Shown piece after piece: positions 53,912 to 63,099 of a DNA stretch of 64,000 nucleotides; positions within the stretch are counted from its first letter, which is position 1, and each line of letters begins with the position of its first letter. The stretch spans positions 717,653-781,652 of the forward strand of contig NZ_KQ955208.1 in assembly GCF_001546115.1 (NCBI RefSeq), given 5' to 3'. The notes beneath the pieces were generated by a model, which was given only the letters and a program-made list of their open reading frames with translations, searched no databases and was not told where the DNA came from. This DNA is from Paracoccus aminovorans (lineage in GTDB: Bacteria > Pseudomonadota > Alphaproteobacteria > Rhodobacterales > Rhodobacteraceae). A program made the translations under genes and the position numbers.

Positions 53912-55030
53912 TCACTCTTTCGGAATCGAGCGCGTGGAATGGATCGAAAGACCGTAGGCGTCAAGCCCGACGACCTTGACCGGAGCCGAATTCGTCAAGA
54001 GCACCAGTTCCGACAGCCCCAGCGCCGACAGGATCTGCGCGCCGAGCCCGTATTGGCGCAGGACGTGCGTGCTGACCTCGTCCTGGCGCGGCAGGCGCGG
54101 CTCGAGGTCGCGGAACAGCACCACGACGCCCCTGCCCTCGCCGGCGATGGCCGACATGGCGGCGCCCAGCGTGCCCGCCTCGGCCCGGCCGATGCCCAGC
54201 ACGTCGTGCAGCGGGTCCAGCACATGCATGCGCACCAGCACCGGGCCGGGCGCGGTCAGATCGCCCTTGGTCAGCACGATATGCTCGGCGCCCGAGGTCT
54301 CGTCGGCAAAGATGCGCATCATCCAGTCGCCGCCATGGACCGAGCTTACCGCGCGCTGGCCGCGTTCCGCGATCAGGTTGTCGTGGCGGCGGCGATAGGC
54401 GATCAGGTCGCTGATGGTGCCGATCTTCAGCCCGTGCTTCTGCGCGAAGGCCACCAGGTCCGGCAGCCGCGCCATGGTGCCGTCCTCGTTCATGATCTCG
54501 CAGATCACCCCCGCCGGGTTCAGCCCGGCCAGGCGCGAGATATCGACCGCGGCCTCGGTGTGGCCGGCGCGGACCAGCACGCCGCCTTCACGGGCGCGCA
54601 GCGGGAAGATATGGCCCGGCGTGGCGATATCGGCCGCGCCCTTGGTCGGGTCGATGGCAACCGCGATGGTATGGGCGCGGTCATGGGCCGAGATGCCGGT
54701 GGTCACGCCCTCGCGCGCCTCGATCGACATGGTGAAGGCGGTCTCGTGCCGGCTAGAGTTCTTGGAGCTCATCAGCGGCAGCCCCAGCGCATCGATGCGC
54801 GCGCCGGGCATGGACAGGCAGATCAGCCCGCGGCCGTGGGTGGCCATGAAATTGACCGCGTCGGGCGTCGCCATCTGCGCCGGGATCACCAGGTCGCCCT
54901 CGTTCTCGCGGTCCTCGTGGTCGACCAGGATGAACATGCGGCCGTTGCGGGCCTCGTTGATGATCTCCTCGGTCGGCGAGATCGCCACCGACCAGTCCCG
55001 CTCGACCGCACCGGGCTTTTCATACTGCAT
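53912..55030 (-). CDS. ribB: 3,4-dihydroxy-2-butanone-4-phosphate synthase with degenerate GTP cyclohydrolase II domain
   Basis: 372 residues. The N-terminal DHBP synthase domain (about 15-215) is intact: DHEDRENEGDL (41-46 core), GRGLICLSM, SIEAREGVTTGISAHDRA. The C-terminal half aligns in order with GTP cyclohydrolase II (RMHVLDPLHDVLG, LRQYGLGAQILSALGLSELVLLTN) but lacks the three zinc cysteines and most GTP-site residues. Cyclohydrolase activity is therefore unlikely, and a separate ribA must exist elsewhere (inference). Confidence 0.94.
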   Translation of the reverse strand: MQYEKPGAVERDWSVAISPTEEIINEARNGRMFILVDHEDRENEGDLVIPAQMATPDAVNFMATHGRGLICLSMPGARIDALGLPLMSSKNSSRHETAFTMSIEAREGVTTGISAHDRAHTIAVAIDPTKGAADIATPGHIFPLRAREGGVLVRAGHTEAAVDISRLAGLNPAGVICEIMNEDGTMARLPDLVAFAQKHGLKIGTISDLIAYRRRHDNLIAERGQRAVSSVHGGDWMMRIFADETSGAEHIVLTKGDLTAPGPVLVRMHVLDPLHDVLGIGRAEAGTLGAAMSAIAGEGRGVVVLFRDLEPRLPRQDEVSTHVLRQYGLGAQILSALGLSELVLLTNSAPVKVVGLDAYGLSIHSTRSIPKE

Positions 55031-55586
55031 CCGCAACTCCTGCAAAGAACCGCTGACCGGCAAGGAAACCCGCCAGCCCGCCGGCCGCCATCATTTCGCG
55101 CTCATGCTCGGTCTCGCCGATCATCAGCACCGCATCCCCGGGCAGGCCCTGCGCCCGCAGCCAGGCCTTCATCCTGTCGCGCATCGCCGACCAGCTGGCG
55201 CCGAAATGCGGCAGGTCCTGCACCGAATGCGCCCCGATCTGCACCCGCAGCGCCTCGGGCGCAAGGCCCGGGCCGCAACCCAGATGCGGCACGGCGCCGC
55301 TGGCCGCGATGCGGGCGCGCTCGCGCGCGCCGACCGGCTGGCCGGGGCGAAACACCCCCAGCGCATTGCTGGAATAGAGAAAGGCCACCAGGTCGCGCCC
55401 GGTCGTCGCCCGCACCCCGGCATAGGTCTTGTAATCGAGGCCCAGTTCGTGCGCCCGCCGTACCCGCATGCGCACCACCTCGACCGGCAGGCGCTCGCCC
55501 AGAAGCTCGCGCCGGGCCAGGCGCCAGCAATGGGCGCGAAAGCCGCTGGCCTGGCCCGGCCCGCGGTTATGGCCGATGCCGGCCAT
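55020..55586 (-). CDS. unknown protein between ribE and ribB
   Basis: A 188-residue protein I cannot assign. It begins MAGIGHNRGP, a short motif common to small alphaproteobacterial unknowns. Middle region: LGLDYKTYAGVRATTGRDLVAFLYSSNALGVF, then a helical C-terminal half with ETEHEREMM. No signal or membrane segment. It overlaps ribB by 11 bp, and its ATG abuts the ribE stop, so it is translated as part of the riboflavin operon. A link to flavin metabolism is inference. Confidence 0.82.
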   Translation of the reverse strand: MAGIGHNRGPGQASGFRAHCWRLARRELLGERLPVEVVRMRVRRAHELGLDYKTYAGVRATTGRDLVAFLYSSNALGVFRPGQPVGARERARIAASGAVPHLGCGPGLAPEALRVQIGAHSVQDLPHFGASWSAMRDRMKAWLRAQGLPGDAVLMIGETEHEREMMAAGGLAGFLAGQRFFAGVADAV

Positions 55587-56179
55587 CAGCCCGCCTCGGC
55601 CAGCCGCGCGACATAGCGCGCCAGCGTGTCGATCTCGAGGTTCACCGCATCGCCGACCTGCGCCCGGCCCCAGGTGGTGACGGCCTGGGTATGCGGGATC
55701 AGGTTCACGCCGAAGGCGGTGCCCTCGACCTCGTTCACCGTCAGCGAGGTGCCGTTCAGCGCCACCGAGCCCTTGGGAGCGATGAAGCGGGCCAGCGCAT
55801 CGGGCGCGCGGAACCGGATGCGGGTGCTGTCGCCCTCGTCATGCATTTCCTCGATGACCGCGACGCCATCGACATGGCCCGAGACGATGTGCCCGCCCAG
55901 CTCGTCGCCCACCCGCAGCGCGCGTTCCAGGTTCAGCCGCTTGCCGGCCTCCCAGCCGTTGGCGCCGATATTGGTCCTGGACAGCGTCTCGGCCGAGATG
56001 TCGACGTCGAACCAGTCGGGGCCCTTTTCGACCACGGTCAGGCAGACGCCGTCGCAGGCGATCGAGGCGCCCAGATCGACGCCCTCCATGGCGTAATGGC
56101 AGGCGATCCGCGCCCGCATGTCGCCGCGCATCTCGACGCGCGAAACTTCGCCGATATCGGTGATGATGCCGGTAAACAT
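55586..56179 (-). CDS. ribE: riboflavin synthase alpha subunit
   Basis: A 197-residue enzyme dismutating two lumazines to riboflavin. Two similar barrel halves: MFTGIITDIGEV with ACDGVCLTVVE, and GGHIVSGHVDGVAVIEE with VALNGTSLTVNEV. Start ATG 56179 is the standard MFTGI start. First gene of the ribE-unknown-ribB-ribH-nusB run; no FMN riboswitch was found in the 226 bp before it. Confidence 0.96.
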   Translation of the reverse strand: MFTGIITDIGEVSRVEMRGDMRARIACHYAMEGVDLGASIACDGVCLTVVEKGPDWFDVDISAETLSRTNIGANGWEAGKRLNLERALRVGDELGGHIVSGHVDGVAVIEEMHDEGDSTRIRFRAPDALARFIAPKGSVALNGTSLTVNEVEGTAFGVNLIPHTQAVTTWGRAQVGDAVNLEIDTLARYVARLAEAG

Positions 56180-56405
56180 CGGCGCCTCCTTGTTTTCCGC
56201 TGCCCGAGAACTAGAGCCTTGGCGCGCGATCTTCAAGCAAAGCCGCAACAGCGGTTAACCGGCGTTAAGCGAGAATCGGGAAAGCCCGTGACAAGCGCGG
56301 GTTTTTGGTGCAATCGGGGCATGCAGGTCCCGGTGGCGCGTCCGCCTGAAACAACCAGTTCAACCCCGTTTCGTTCGCAACCCCTAGCCTGACCGGCTGG
56401 AGACC

Positions 56406-57803
56406 ATGACCGCAAGCCGCACCGTGCGCGACCCCGCGCCGCAACCCCGCCCGCAGGGCAGCAAACACCCGGATGCCACCGGGCGGTTGCTGTCGGCGGT
56501 GCCCTCGACCGCCGCCCTGCCCGCCGCAAGGCGGGTGTTCCTGATGCTGCAAGGCCCGCATGGCCCGTTCTTCGACCGCGTCGGCGCGCTCTTGCGCGAC
56601 ACCGGCGCCCAGGTCTGGCGCGTCAGCTTCAACGCCGGCGACGAATTCTTCTGGTCGGATCCCGCGCATCTGATCCGCCACCACGGCGCGCCCGAGGAAT
56701 GGGCCGACCACCTGGACCGGATCATCGCCGAAAAGGGCGTGACCGACATCGTGCTCTATGGCGACGTGCGGCCGATCCATGCCGCCGCGCGCGCCGCGGC
56801 GCAGCGCCACGACTTGGTGATGCATGTCTTCGAAGAGGGCTATCTGCGCCCGTTCTGGATCACCTATGAACGCGGCGGCTCGAACGGCCATTCCGCGCTG
56901 ATGCGCATCCCCCTGCGCGAGATGCGCAATGCGCTGCGCAACCGCATCGGGGAAATGAACCGCCCGCCCGCGCATTGGGGCGACATGCGCCAGCACAAGT
57001 TCTATGGCGCGCTTTACCATTTCTTCGTGCTGGCGGCGAACCAGCGCTATCCCGGCTATCGCACGCATCGCCAGATCGGGGTGTTCCAGGAATTCCGGCT
57101 GAACCTGCGCCGCTTCCTGCTGACGCCCTTCGACGCGCTGGCGCGGATGCGCGAGGCCGGGGCGGTGCGGCGCGGTGGCTTTCCCTATGTGCTGGTGCTG
57201 ATGCAGCTCGAACACGATTCGAACTTCGTCGCCCATTCGCCCTATGCCCGCATGGCGGAATTCACCGACGAGCTTCTGACCGAATTCGCCCGCTCGGCGC
57301 CGCGCCACCACCATATCGTGTTCAAGGCCCACCCGCTCGAGGATGGCCGCGGCGGCATCCGCCAGGCCATCCAGGACCGCGCGCTGGCGCTGGGGATCGC
57401 CGAACGGGTGCATTTCGTGCGCGGCGGCAAGCTGGCGCGGCTTTTGAACCAGGCGCGTTCGGCGGTGACGGTGAATTCGACCGCGGCGCAGCAGGCGCTG
57501 TGGCGCGGCCTGCCGGTCAAGGCGATGGGCCGCGCGGTCTTCGACAAGCCCGGCCTCGTCTCGGACCAGAGCCTCGGAGAATTCCTGCACGATCCGCGCC
57601 CGCCCAGGGCCGTGGCCTATCGCCGCTACCGCGACTTCCTGCTGGAAAGCAGCCAGGTGCCGGGGGGCTATTACGCCGCCCGCTCGCGCGCCCATGCGCT
57701 GCGCATCGTGGTCGACATGATGCTGGCGCCCGAAGATCCGTATCAGGCGCTTTTCGCCGGACGTGGCAAATATCGGCAACAGATGGGCGACAAGGACGAG
57801 TGA
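56406..57803 (+). CDS. kpsS: capsular polysaccharide biosynthesis protein, KpsS/RkpJ-like Kdo transferase
   Basis: A 465-residue cytoplasmic protein. KpsS-type enzymes add Kdo to lysophosphatidylglycerol, starting the lipid linker of group 2 capsules. Family segments: VFLMLQGPHGPFF, VFEEGYLRPFWITYE, VLMQLEHDSNF, FKAHPLED and the donor-site-like TVNSTAAQQALWRGLPVKAMG. Residues 1-42 are a low-complexity lead. First gene of a three-gene capsule cluster; divergent from ribE. Confidence 0.9.
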   Translation: MTASRTVRDPAPQPRPQGSKHPDATGRLLSAVPSTAALPAARRVFLMLQGPHGPFFDRVGALLRDTGAQVWRVSFNAGDEFFWSDPAHLIRHHGAPEEWADHLDRIIAEKGVTDIVLYGDVRPIHAAARAAAQRHDLVMHVFEEGYLRPFWITYERGGSNGHSALMRIPLREMRNALRNRIGEMNRPPAHWGDMRQHKFYGALYHFFVLAANQRYPGYRTHRQIGVFQEFRLNLRRFLLTPFDALARMREAGAVRRGGFPYVLVLMQLEHDSNFVAHSPYARMAEFTDELLTEFARSAPRHHHIVFKAHPLEDGRGGIRQAIQDRALALGIAERVHFVRGGKLARLLNQARSAVTVNSTAAQQALWRGLPVKAMGRAVFDKPGLVSDQSLGEFLHDPRPPRAVAYRRYRDFLLESSQVPGGYYAARSRAHALRIVVDMMLAPEDPYQALFAGRGKYRQQMGDKDE

Positions 57804-57900
57804 AGCGCCCAACGACATGGAAAACCCGGACCCGCTAGGCTAACGTGCCGCAAAAGACCGTGGCGATCCGGGAATCGCGCGAGTGGACAGGAGTGACAGT

Positions 57901-59079
57901 TTGATCGAAGTCAGTTTTTCAGCCCATACGGGTGGTCCGGCCGCGCCTCGGTCCGGCGTTCTGGCCTCGCGCGTGGCGCGGATGGCGGTTCTGGGCGCGG
58001 TGCTGCTGGTTTCCGCCTGCGGCCTGCCGCGTTCGGGCCCGACCAAGAACGAGATCATCTCGGGCTCGGTGGAAAAGGGCGGCAGCACCCATATCGTGAA
58101 TGTGGACGACCGGGTGAACCGCGCCGCGAACTATTCGCCCGCCTATGGCTTCTCGTCGGATTTCCGCGCCGCCGGCCAGGTCGGCGCCGACGAGGTGCGT
58201 CCGGGTGACGTGCTGGGCCTGCAGATCTGGGAAAACGTCGATGACGGTCTGCTGGCCTCGATGGGGCAAAGCTCGACCGCGCTGACCGAACTGCAGGTGG
58301 ACAGCCAGGGCTATATCTTCGTGCCCTATGCCGGCCGCATCCGCGCTGCCGGCAACAGCCCCGATGAGCTGCGCCGCATCATCACGCAGAAGCTGGAAAG
58401 CCAGACCCCCGATCCGCAGGTCATGGTGACGCGCGTCGCCGGCGACGGTGCCACCGTCTCGGTCATGGGCAAGGTGAACGCGCAGGGCGTCTTCCCGATC
58501 GAGCGTCCGACCCGGACGCTGTCCTCGATGCTGTCCAAGGCCGGCGGCGTGTCGATCGAGCCCGAGATCGCGGTGGTGACCGTGAAACGCGGCAATTCCA
58601 GCGGCAAGGTCTGGCTGCGCGACCTCTACTCCAACGCCCGCAACGACATCGCGCTGCGCCCCGGCGACGTGATCCTGGTCGAAGAGGACGAGCGCAGCTT
58701 CACCGCGCTTGGCGCGCTTGGCGGCCAGACCAAGGTGCCGCTGGGCAATGAGCAGATCAACGCCATCGAGGCGGTGGCCATGGTCGGCGGCCTCAGCACC
58801 ACCCTGGCCGATCCCAAGGGCGTGTTCATCCTGCGCGACGAGCCGCAGGCGGTCGCCCGCGCCGTGCTGGGCCGCAACGACATCTATGGCAACCAGCGCG
58901 TCGCCTATGTGCTGGACCTGACCAAGCCGGACGGCATGTTCCTGGCCCGCGACTTCATCATCCGCGACAGCGACACCGTCTATGTGACCGAGGCGCCCTT
59001 CGTGCAGTGGCAGAAGACGCTGAACTCGATCCTGACGCCGGTCGGCCAGGTCGGGTCCGTGGACAGCTCGTTCCGGTAG
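57901..59079 (+). CDS. capsule polysaccharide export lipoprotein (Wza/KpsD-like)
   Basis: 392 residues from a TTG with AGGAG eight bases upstream (a GTG at 57883 is less likely). Lipobox LLVSAC gives a lipidated C40. Polysaccharide export (PES) domain: VRPGDVLGLQIWENVDDGLL, VDSQGYIFVPYAGRIRAAG. Two SLBB-type domains follow (VSVMGKVNAQGVFPIERPT; DIALRPGDVILVEEDERSF). It forms the outer-membrane exit for capsule. kpsM/T/E transporter genes are not in this window. Confidence 0.92.
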   Translation: MIEVSFSAHTGGPAAPRSGVLASRVARMAVLGAVLLVSACGLPRSGPTKNEIISGSVEKGGSTHIVNVDDRVNRAANYSPAYGFSSDFRAAGQVGADEVRPGDVLGLQIWENVDDGLLASMGQSSTALTELQVDSQGYIFVPYAGRIRAAGNSPDELRRIITQKLESQTPDPQVMVTRVAGDGATVSVMGKVNAQGVFPIERPTRTLSSMLSKAGGVSIEPEIAVVTVKRGNSSGKVWLRDLYSNARNDIALRPGDVILVEEDERSFTALGALGGQTKVPLGNEQINAIEAVAMVGGLSTTLADPKGVFILRDEPQAVARAVLGRNDIYGNQRVAYVLDLTKPDGMFLARDFIIRDSDTVYVTEAPFVQWQKTLNSILTPVGQVGSVDSSFR

Positions 59080-59083
59080 GCGG

Positions 59084-61078
59084 ATGGATCCTGACGACAA
59101 GGCCGCCGGGGAGACCCGGCGGCTTTTCATATTCAACGGCGGTTTCCTGACCCGGCCGCGCCTGCGCCGCATGCTGACGCTGGCCGGCTGGGTGCCGCGG
59201 CTGGGCCTGCCCGGACCCGGCGATGCGGTGGGCATCTGGGGCAACAGCCCGACCGCCTGGCGCGGCCGCAGCGTCGCCGCCCGGCGCGGCGCCCGGCTGG
59301 TGCATGTCGAGGACGCCTTCCTGCGCTCGGTCCTGCCCGGGCGGGCGCGCGGGCCGGTCGCCCGGCGCGGTCCCATCGGTCTGCTGATCGACCCGGTCGG
59401 GCTGCATTTCGACCCCGGCGCGCCGTCGCTGATCGAGACGCTGGTGCAGGACCCGGCCACCGCCGCGCTGCACGATGCCGCCGGCACCGCCATCGCCCGG
59501 CTGATCGCGGCCGATCTCTCGAAATACAACGCGCATCTGCCGGAGCTGGCGCCGCCCGCGCCGGGCTATGTGCTGGTGATCGACCAGACCCGCGGCGACG
59601 CCTCGCTGCTGGGGGCAGGCCGGGCCGATTTCCTGGCCATGCTGGCCGCCGCGCGGGATGAAAACCCCGGCCTGCCGCTGGTGATCCGCACCCATCCCGA
59701 GACCAGCGCCGGTCTGCGCCCCGGTCATTTCAGCGCCGCCGACCTGCGCCCGGGCGAGGCGATCTGCGACGCAGCCGTGTCGCCCTGGCGCCTGGTGCAG
59801 GGCGCGGCGCGGGTCTATGCTTGGTCCTCGCAGCTTGGTTATGAGGCGATGCTGGCCGGCCAGCGGCCGCGCATCTTCGGCCAGCCCTTCTATGCCGGCT
59901 GGGGCCTGTCGGACGACCAGCACCGCTTTGCGCGCCGCAGCCCGGCGCCGATCCAGGCACTGTTCGCGGCCAGCCACCTGCGGGCGCCGGTCTGGTATGA
60001 CCCCTGCCTGGACCGGCTGACCGATTTCGACGGCGCGCTGCGCCAGATCGAGGCCGAGGCCCGCGCCTGGCGCCAGGACCGCAACGGCCATCTGGCGCTT
60101 GGCATCCGGCTGTGGAAACGGCCCTTCGTCGCGCGCTTTTTCGGCAGCGGCAAGGGCGTGCGCTTCACCGCGACACCCGGTCCGCGGGTGACGATGGCCT
60201 GGGCCAACCGTGCCGCCGCCGTGCCCGCGGCCCTGCGGATCGAGGACGGCTTCATCCGCTCGCGCGGCCTGGGCGCGGCGCTGGTGCCGCCGCTGTCGCT
60301 GGTGGCGGACGACCTCGGCATCTACTACGCCCCGACCGGCGAGAGCCGGTTCGAGCGGCTGATGGCCGAGCCGCTGCCGCCGGGCGGGCGCGAGCGGGCG
60401 CTGGCGTTGGCCGAACAGCTGCGGCGCGCGGGCGTGACGAAATACAACCTCTCGGGCGCTTTGCCGGTGCTGCCCGCCGGGCGGCGCATCCTGGTCCCGG
60501 GCCAGGTCGAGGACGACGCCTCGATCCGCCTTGGCGCCGGGGCCGAGCGCACGAACCTCGCGCTGCTGGCGCGGGTGCGCGCCGAAAATCCCGATGCGGT
60601 GCTGATCTACAAGCCGCATCCCGATGTCGAGGCCGGGCTTCGTCCTGGCCTGATCCCCGAGGCCGAGATGCGCCGGCTGGCCGATGTCGTGGCCCATAAC
60701 GCCGGGGCCGATGCGCTGATGGCCGCGGTCGACGAGGTCTGGACCATGACCTCGACCCTGGGCTTCGAGGCGTTGCTGCGCGGCCTCGCCGTCACCACGC
60801 TGGGCGCGCCCTTCTATGCCGGCTGGGGGCTGACGTGCGATCTGGGCCCGGTGCCGGCGCGGCGCCAGGCGCGAGGCGACCTGGCCGGGCTGATCCACGC
60901 CGCGCTGATCGCCTATCCGCGCTATTTCGATCCGCCGAGCCGCCTGCCCTGCCCGCCCGAAACCGCCGTGGCGCGCCTGACCGACCCCGGTTTCGCCGGC
61001 CAGGCGGGGCCCTCGATCCGGCTCCTGGCCAAGGCCCAAGGCGCGCTCAGCACCCACGCCTGGCTGTGGCGGCGCTAG
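59084..61078 (+). CDS. kpsC: capsular polysaccharide biosynthesis protein, KpsC-like two-domain Kdo transferase
   Basis: A 664-residue protein made of two homologous halves. The duplicated donor-site phrase reads SSQLGYEAMLAGQRPRIFG with PFYAGWGLS in the first half and STLGFEALLRGLAVTTLG with PFYAGWGLT in the second. KpsC adds alternating Kdo residues to the KpsS product to build the poly-Kdo linker. Starts 4 bp after the export lipoprotein gene. Cytoplasmic. Confidence 0.93.
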   Translation: MDPDDKAAGETRRLFIFNGGFLTRPRLRRMLTLAGWVPRLGLPGPGDAVGIWGNSPTAWRGRSVAARRGARLVHVEDAFLRSVLPGRARGPVARRGPIGLLIDPVGLHFDPGAPSLIETLVQDPATAALHDAAGTAIARLIAADLSKYNAHLPELAPPAPGYVLVIDQTRGDASLLGAGRADFLAMLAAARDENPGLPLVIRTHPETSAGLRPGHFSAADLRPGEAICDAAVSPWRLVQGAARVYAWSSQLGYEAMLAGQRPRIFGQPFYAGWGLSDDQHRFARRSPAPIQALFAASHLRAPVWYDPCLDRLTDFDGALRQIEAEARAWRQDRNGHLALGIRLWKRPFVARFFGSGKGVRFTATPGPRVTMAWANRAAAVPAALRIEDGFIRSRGLGAALVPPLSLVADDLGIYYAPTGESRFERLMAEPLPPGGRERALALAEQLRRAGVTKYNLSGALPVLPAGRRILVPGQVEDDASIRLGAGAERTNLALLARVRAENPDAVLIYKPHPDVEAGLRPGLIPEAEMRRLADVVAHNAGADALMAAVDEVWTMTSTLGFEALLRGLAVTTLGAPFYAGWGLTCDLGPVPARRQARGDLAGLIHAALIAYPRYFDPPSRLPCPPETAVARLTDPGFAGQAGPSIRLLAKAQGALSTHAWLWRR

Positions 61079-61585
61079 CCGTTGCAGGCATCGCTGATGG
61101 GAACCATTGCTGTGATACTGGCGGCGGAGCCGCGGATGCTTGCTCTACGGCTTCTGCATGCGGCCTCATCCGCGACGTAAGCTGGGCGGCGTCTGGCAGG
61201 GTGAACAGGTCGGAAGCCGGATGCTCATGCGCCAGGCCATGACCTCGAGAGGTCAGAACCGGTCCGAGCGGATAAGCGCGCGGCCGAAGAATGGCGGCAC
61301 CTGACCGGGCCAATGCGCTAGGACCGAGCCTCGCCCGACCCAGCCGCTTGCAAGCATCTTCCTCGGCAAGGCCCGCCCGCAGGAAATTCGAGCATTTCAA
61401 GCGTCTTGCAGATGCCCCGTGGTCGCGTCGTCAGGGAAGCATTCGCCCGCCGGCAGGTCGCGTCATGCCGCCCCGAGACCGGCGGTCGCAAGCTGCTTCC
61501 ATCGAGCGAGAAGCCTGGTCCTCCGTCCATAACAATTCTCTGGACTGGCCGAAATCAGGTCAGGAAGCTCTGTTACGAGCGCCGA
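61079..61585. other. 507-bp gap without a recognisable gene
   Basis: Between kpsC and ribD (convergent) no frame shows family similarity. Several short frames are open on both strands, and the base composition looks less GC-biased at third positions than in the flanking genes. It may be the scar of the event that placed the capsule genes in the rib operon, or a decayed IS. No terminal repeats were found. Confidence 0.4.
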
Positions 61586-62599
61586 TCACGCCCCGCCATC
61601 ATCCTCGGCGCGCAGCCAGCGATGCAGGATGTCGCCGCCCAGCCGGCGCGTCTCGACCAGGCGAAAGCGCGGCGCGTCGGCCAGCCGCTGCAGCCCCAGC
61701 GCCGCGACGCCGGCGCGACCATCGCCACCCAGCACCAGGCCGGCGGTATGGCCGATCAGCTGGTCGACCAGCCCGGCACGCAAGAGGCTCGCGGCCAGCA
61801 CGCCGCCGCCCTCGCAGAACACCCGCGTCAGCCCGCGCGCGCCGAGTTCGGCCATGAAACCCGCCGGTTCGCCCGAGACCTGCCACAGCGGCCCATGGTC
61901 CGGCCCCTCGGCCGGCAAATCCGGCAGCGCCCGGCCCGAGACCACGATGCGCACCGGCTGCCGGACCGGGCCGAAGCCGCGCACGTTCAGGCCGGGGCGG
62001 TCGGCCCGCGCCGTCTCGCCGCCGACCATCACCGCGTCATGGCTCAGCCGCAGGGCATGGACATGGCGGCGCGCCTGCGCGCCGGTGATCCACTGGCTTT
62101 CACCCGAGGCGGTGGCGATGCGGCCGTCGAAACTGCCGGCCAGTTTCAGCGTCAGCATCGGCCGGCCGGCGGTGATGCGGGTCAGGAAACCGCGCTGCGC
62201 TTCGCGCGCCTCGGCGGCGCAGACGCCTTCCGTCACCGCGATGCCGGCGGCGCGCAGGATGGCATGGCCGCGCCCCGCCACGCGCGGGTCGGGATCGGTC
62301 AGGGCGCTGACCACGCGGGCAACGCCGGCGCGAACCAGCGCCTCGGCGCAGGGCGGGGTCTTGCCATGATGGGCGCAGGGCTCCAGCGTGACATAGGCGG
62401 TGGCGCCGCACGCGGCCGCGCCGGCCTGGGCCAGCGCCATGACCTCGGCATGCGGCCGGCCGCCGGGCTGGGTCCAGCCGCGCCCGACCACCCGGCCGTC
62501 CCGCACCAGCACGCAGCCCACGGCCGGATTGGGCCAGGTATTGCCCAGACCGCGCCGGCCCAGCGCCAGCGCGTGCCGCATGGGACGGGCGTCGTTCAC
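61586..62599 (-). CDS. ribD: bifunctional riboflavin deaminase/reductase RibD
   Basis: A 337-residue enzyme. The deaminase domain has zinc ligands H50 (HAEVMAL, with E52), C75 and C84 ([12 protein letters not shown]). The reductase domain follows: [34 protein letters not shown] and [15 protein letters not shown]. Overlaps nrdR by 4 bp, the usual nrdR-ribD arrangement. The next rib gene in the same direction (ribE) lies 5.4 kb away, across the capsule genes. Confidence 0.95.
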   Translation of the reverse strand: MNDARPMRHALALGRRGLGNTWPNPAVGCVLVRDGRVVGRGWTQPGGRPHAEVMALAQAGAAACGATAYVTLEPCAHHGKTPPCAEALVRAGVARVVSALTDPDPRVAGRGHAILRAAGIAVTEGVCAAEAREAQRGFLTRITAGRPMLTLKLAGSFDGRIATASGESQWITGAQARRHVHALRLSHDAVMVGGETARADRPGLNVRGFGPVRQPVRIVVSGRALPDLPAEGPDHGPLWQVSGEPAGFMAELGARGLTRVFCEGGGVLAASLLRAGLVDQLIGHTAGLVLGGDGRAGVAALGLQRLADAPRFRLVETRRLGGDILHRWLRAEDDGGA

Positions 62600-63060
62600 G
62601 CTTCGGCGCCGCCGGGGCGCAACTCGCTGACGAACTTGTCGAAATCGTCGGCGGCCTGGAAGTTCTTGTAGACGCTAGCAAAGCGCACATAGGCCACGGT
62701 GTCGATCCGCGCCAGCGTCTCCATCACGATCTCGCCGATGACCTTCGAGGGGATGTCGGTGTCGCCGAGGCTTTCGAGCCGGCGCACGATGCCCGAGATC
62801 ATCTGGTCGATGCGCTCGGGGTCGATCGGGCGCTTCTGCATGGCGATGCGGATCGAGCGCTCCAGCTTGGCGCGGTCGAAATCCTCGCGCCGGCCGCTGG
62901 ACTTGACCACGACCAGGTCGCGCAGCTGCACGCGCTCGTAGGTGGTGAAGCGCCCGCCACAGGCCGGGCAGAACCGCCGCCGCCGGATCGCCACGTTATC
63001 CTCGGCCGGACGCGAATCCTTGACCTGGGTATCCACATTCCCGCAGAACGGACAGCGCAT
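62596..63060 (-). CDS. nrdR: transcriptional repressor NrdR
   Basis: A 154-residue repressor of ribonucleotide reductase genes. Zinc ribbon C3, C6, C31, C34 ([27 protein letters not shown]). ATP-cone domain about 50-135 with [21 protein letters not shown]. It senses ATP/dATP and binds paired boxes; a candidate operator lies upstream of nrdJ in this window. Confidence 0.97.
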   Translation of the reverse strand: MRCPFCGNVDTQVKDSRPAEDNVAIRRRRFCPACGGRFTTYERVQLRDLVVVKSSGRREDFDRAKLERSIRIAMQKRPIDPERIDQMISGIVRRLESLGDTDIPSKVIGEIVMETLARIDTVAYVRFASVYKNFQAADDFDKFVSELRPGGAEA

Positions 63061-63099
63061 CCCTTGTTTCCCTGAAGCCCCAAACCCCCGTCACTATAG

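Noticed and set aside
56180..56405. FMN riboswitch upstream of ribE
   Set aside because: The conserved RFN-element blocks are not present in the 226-bp gap.
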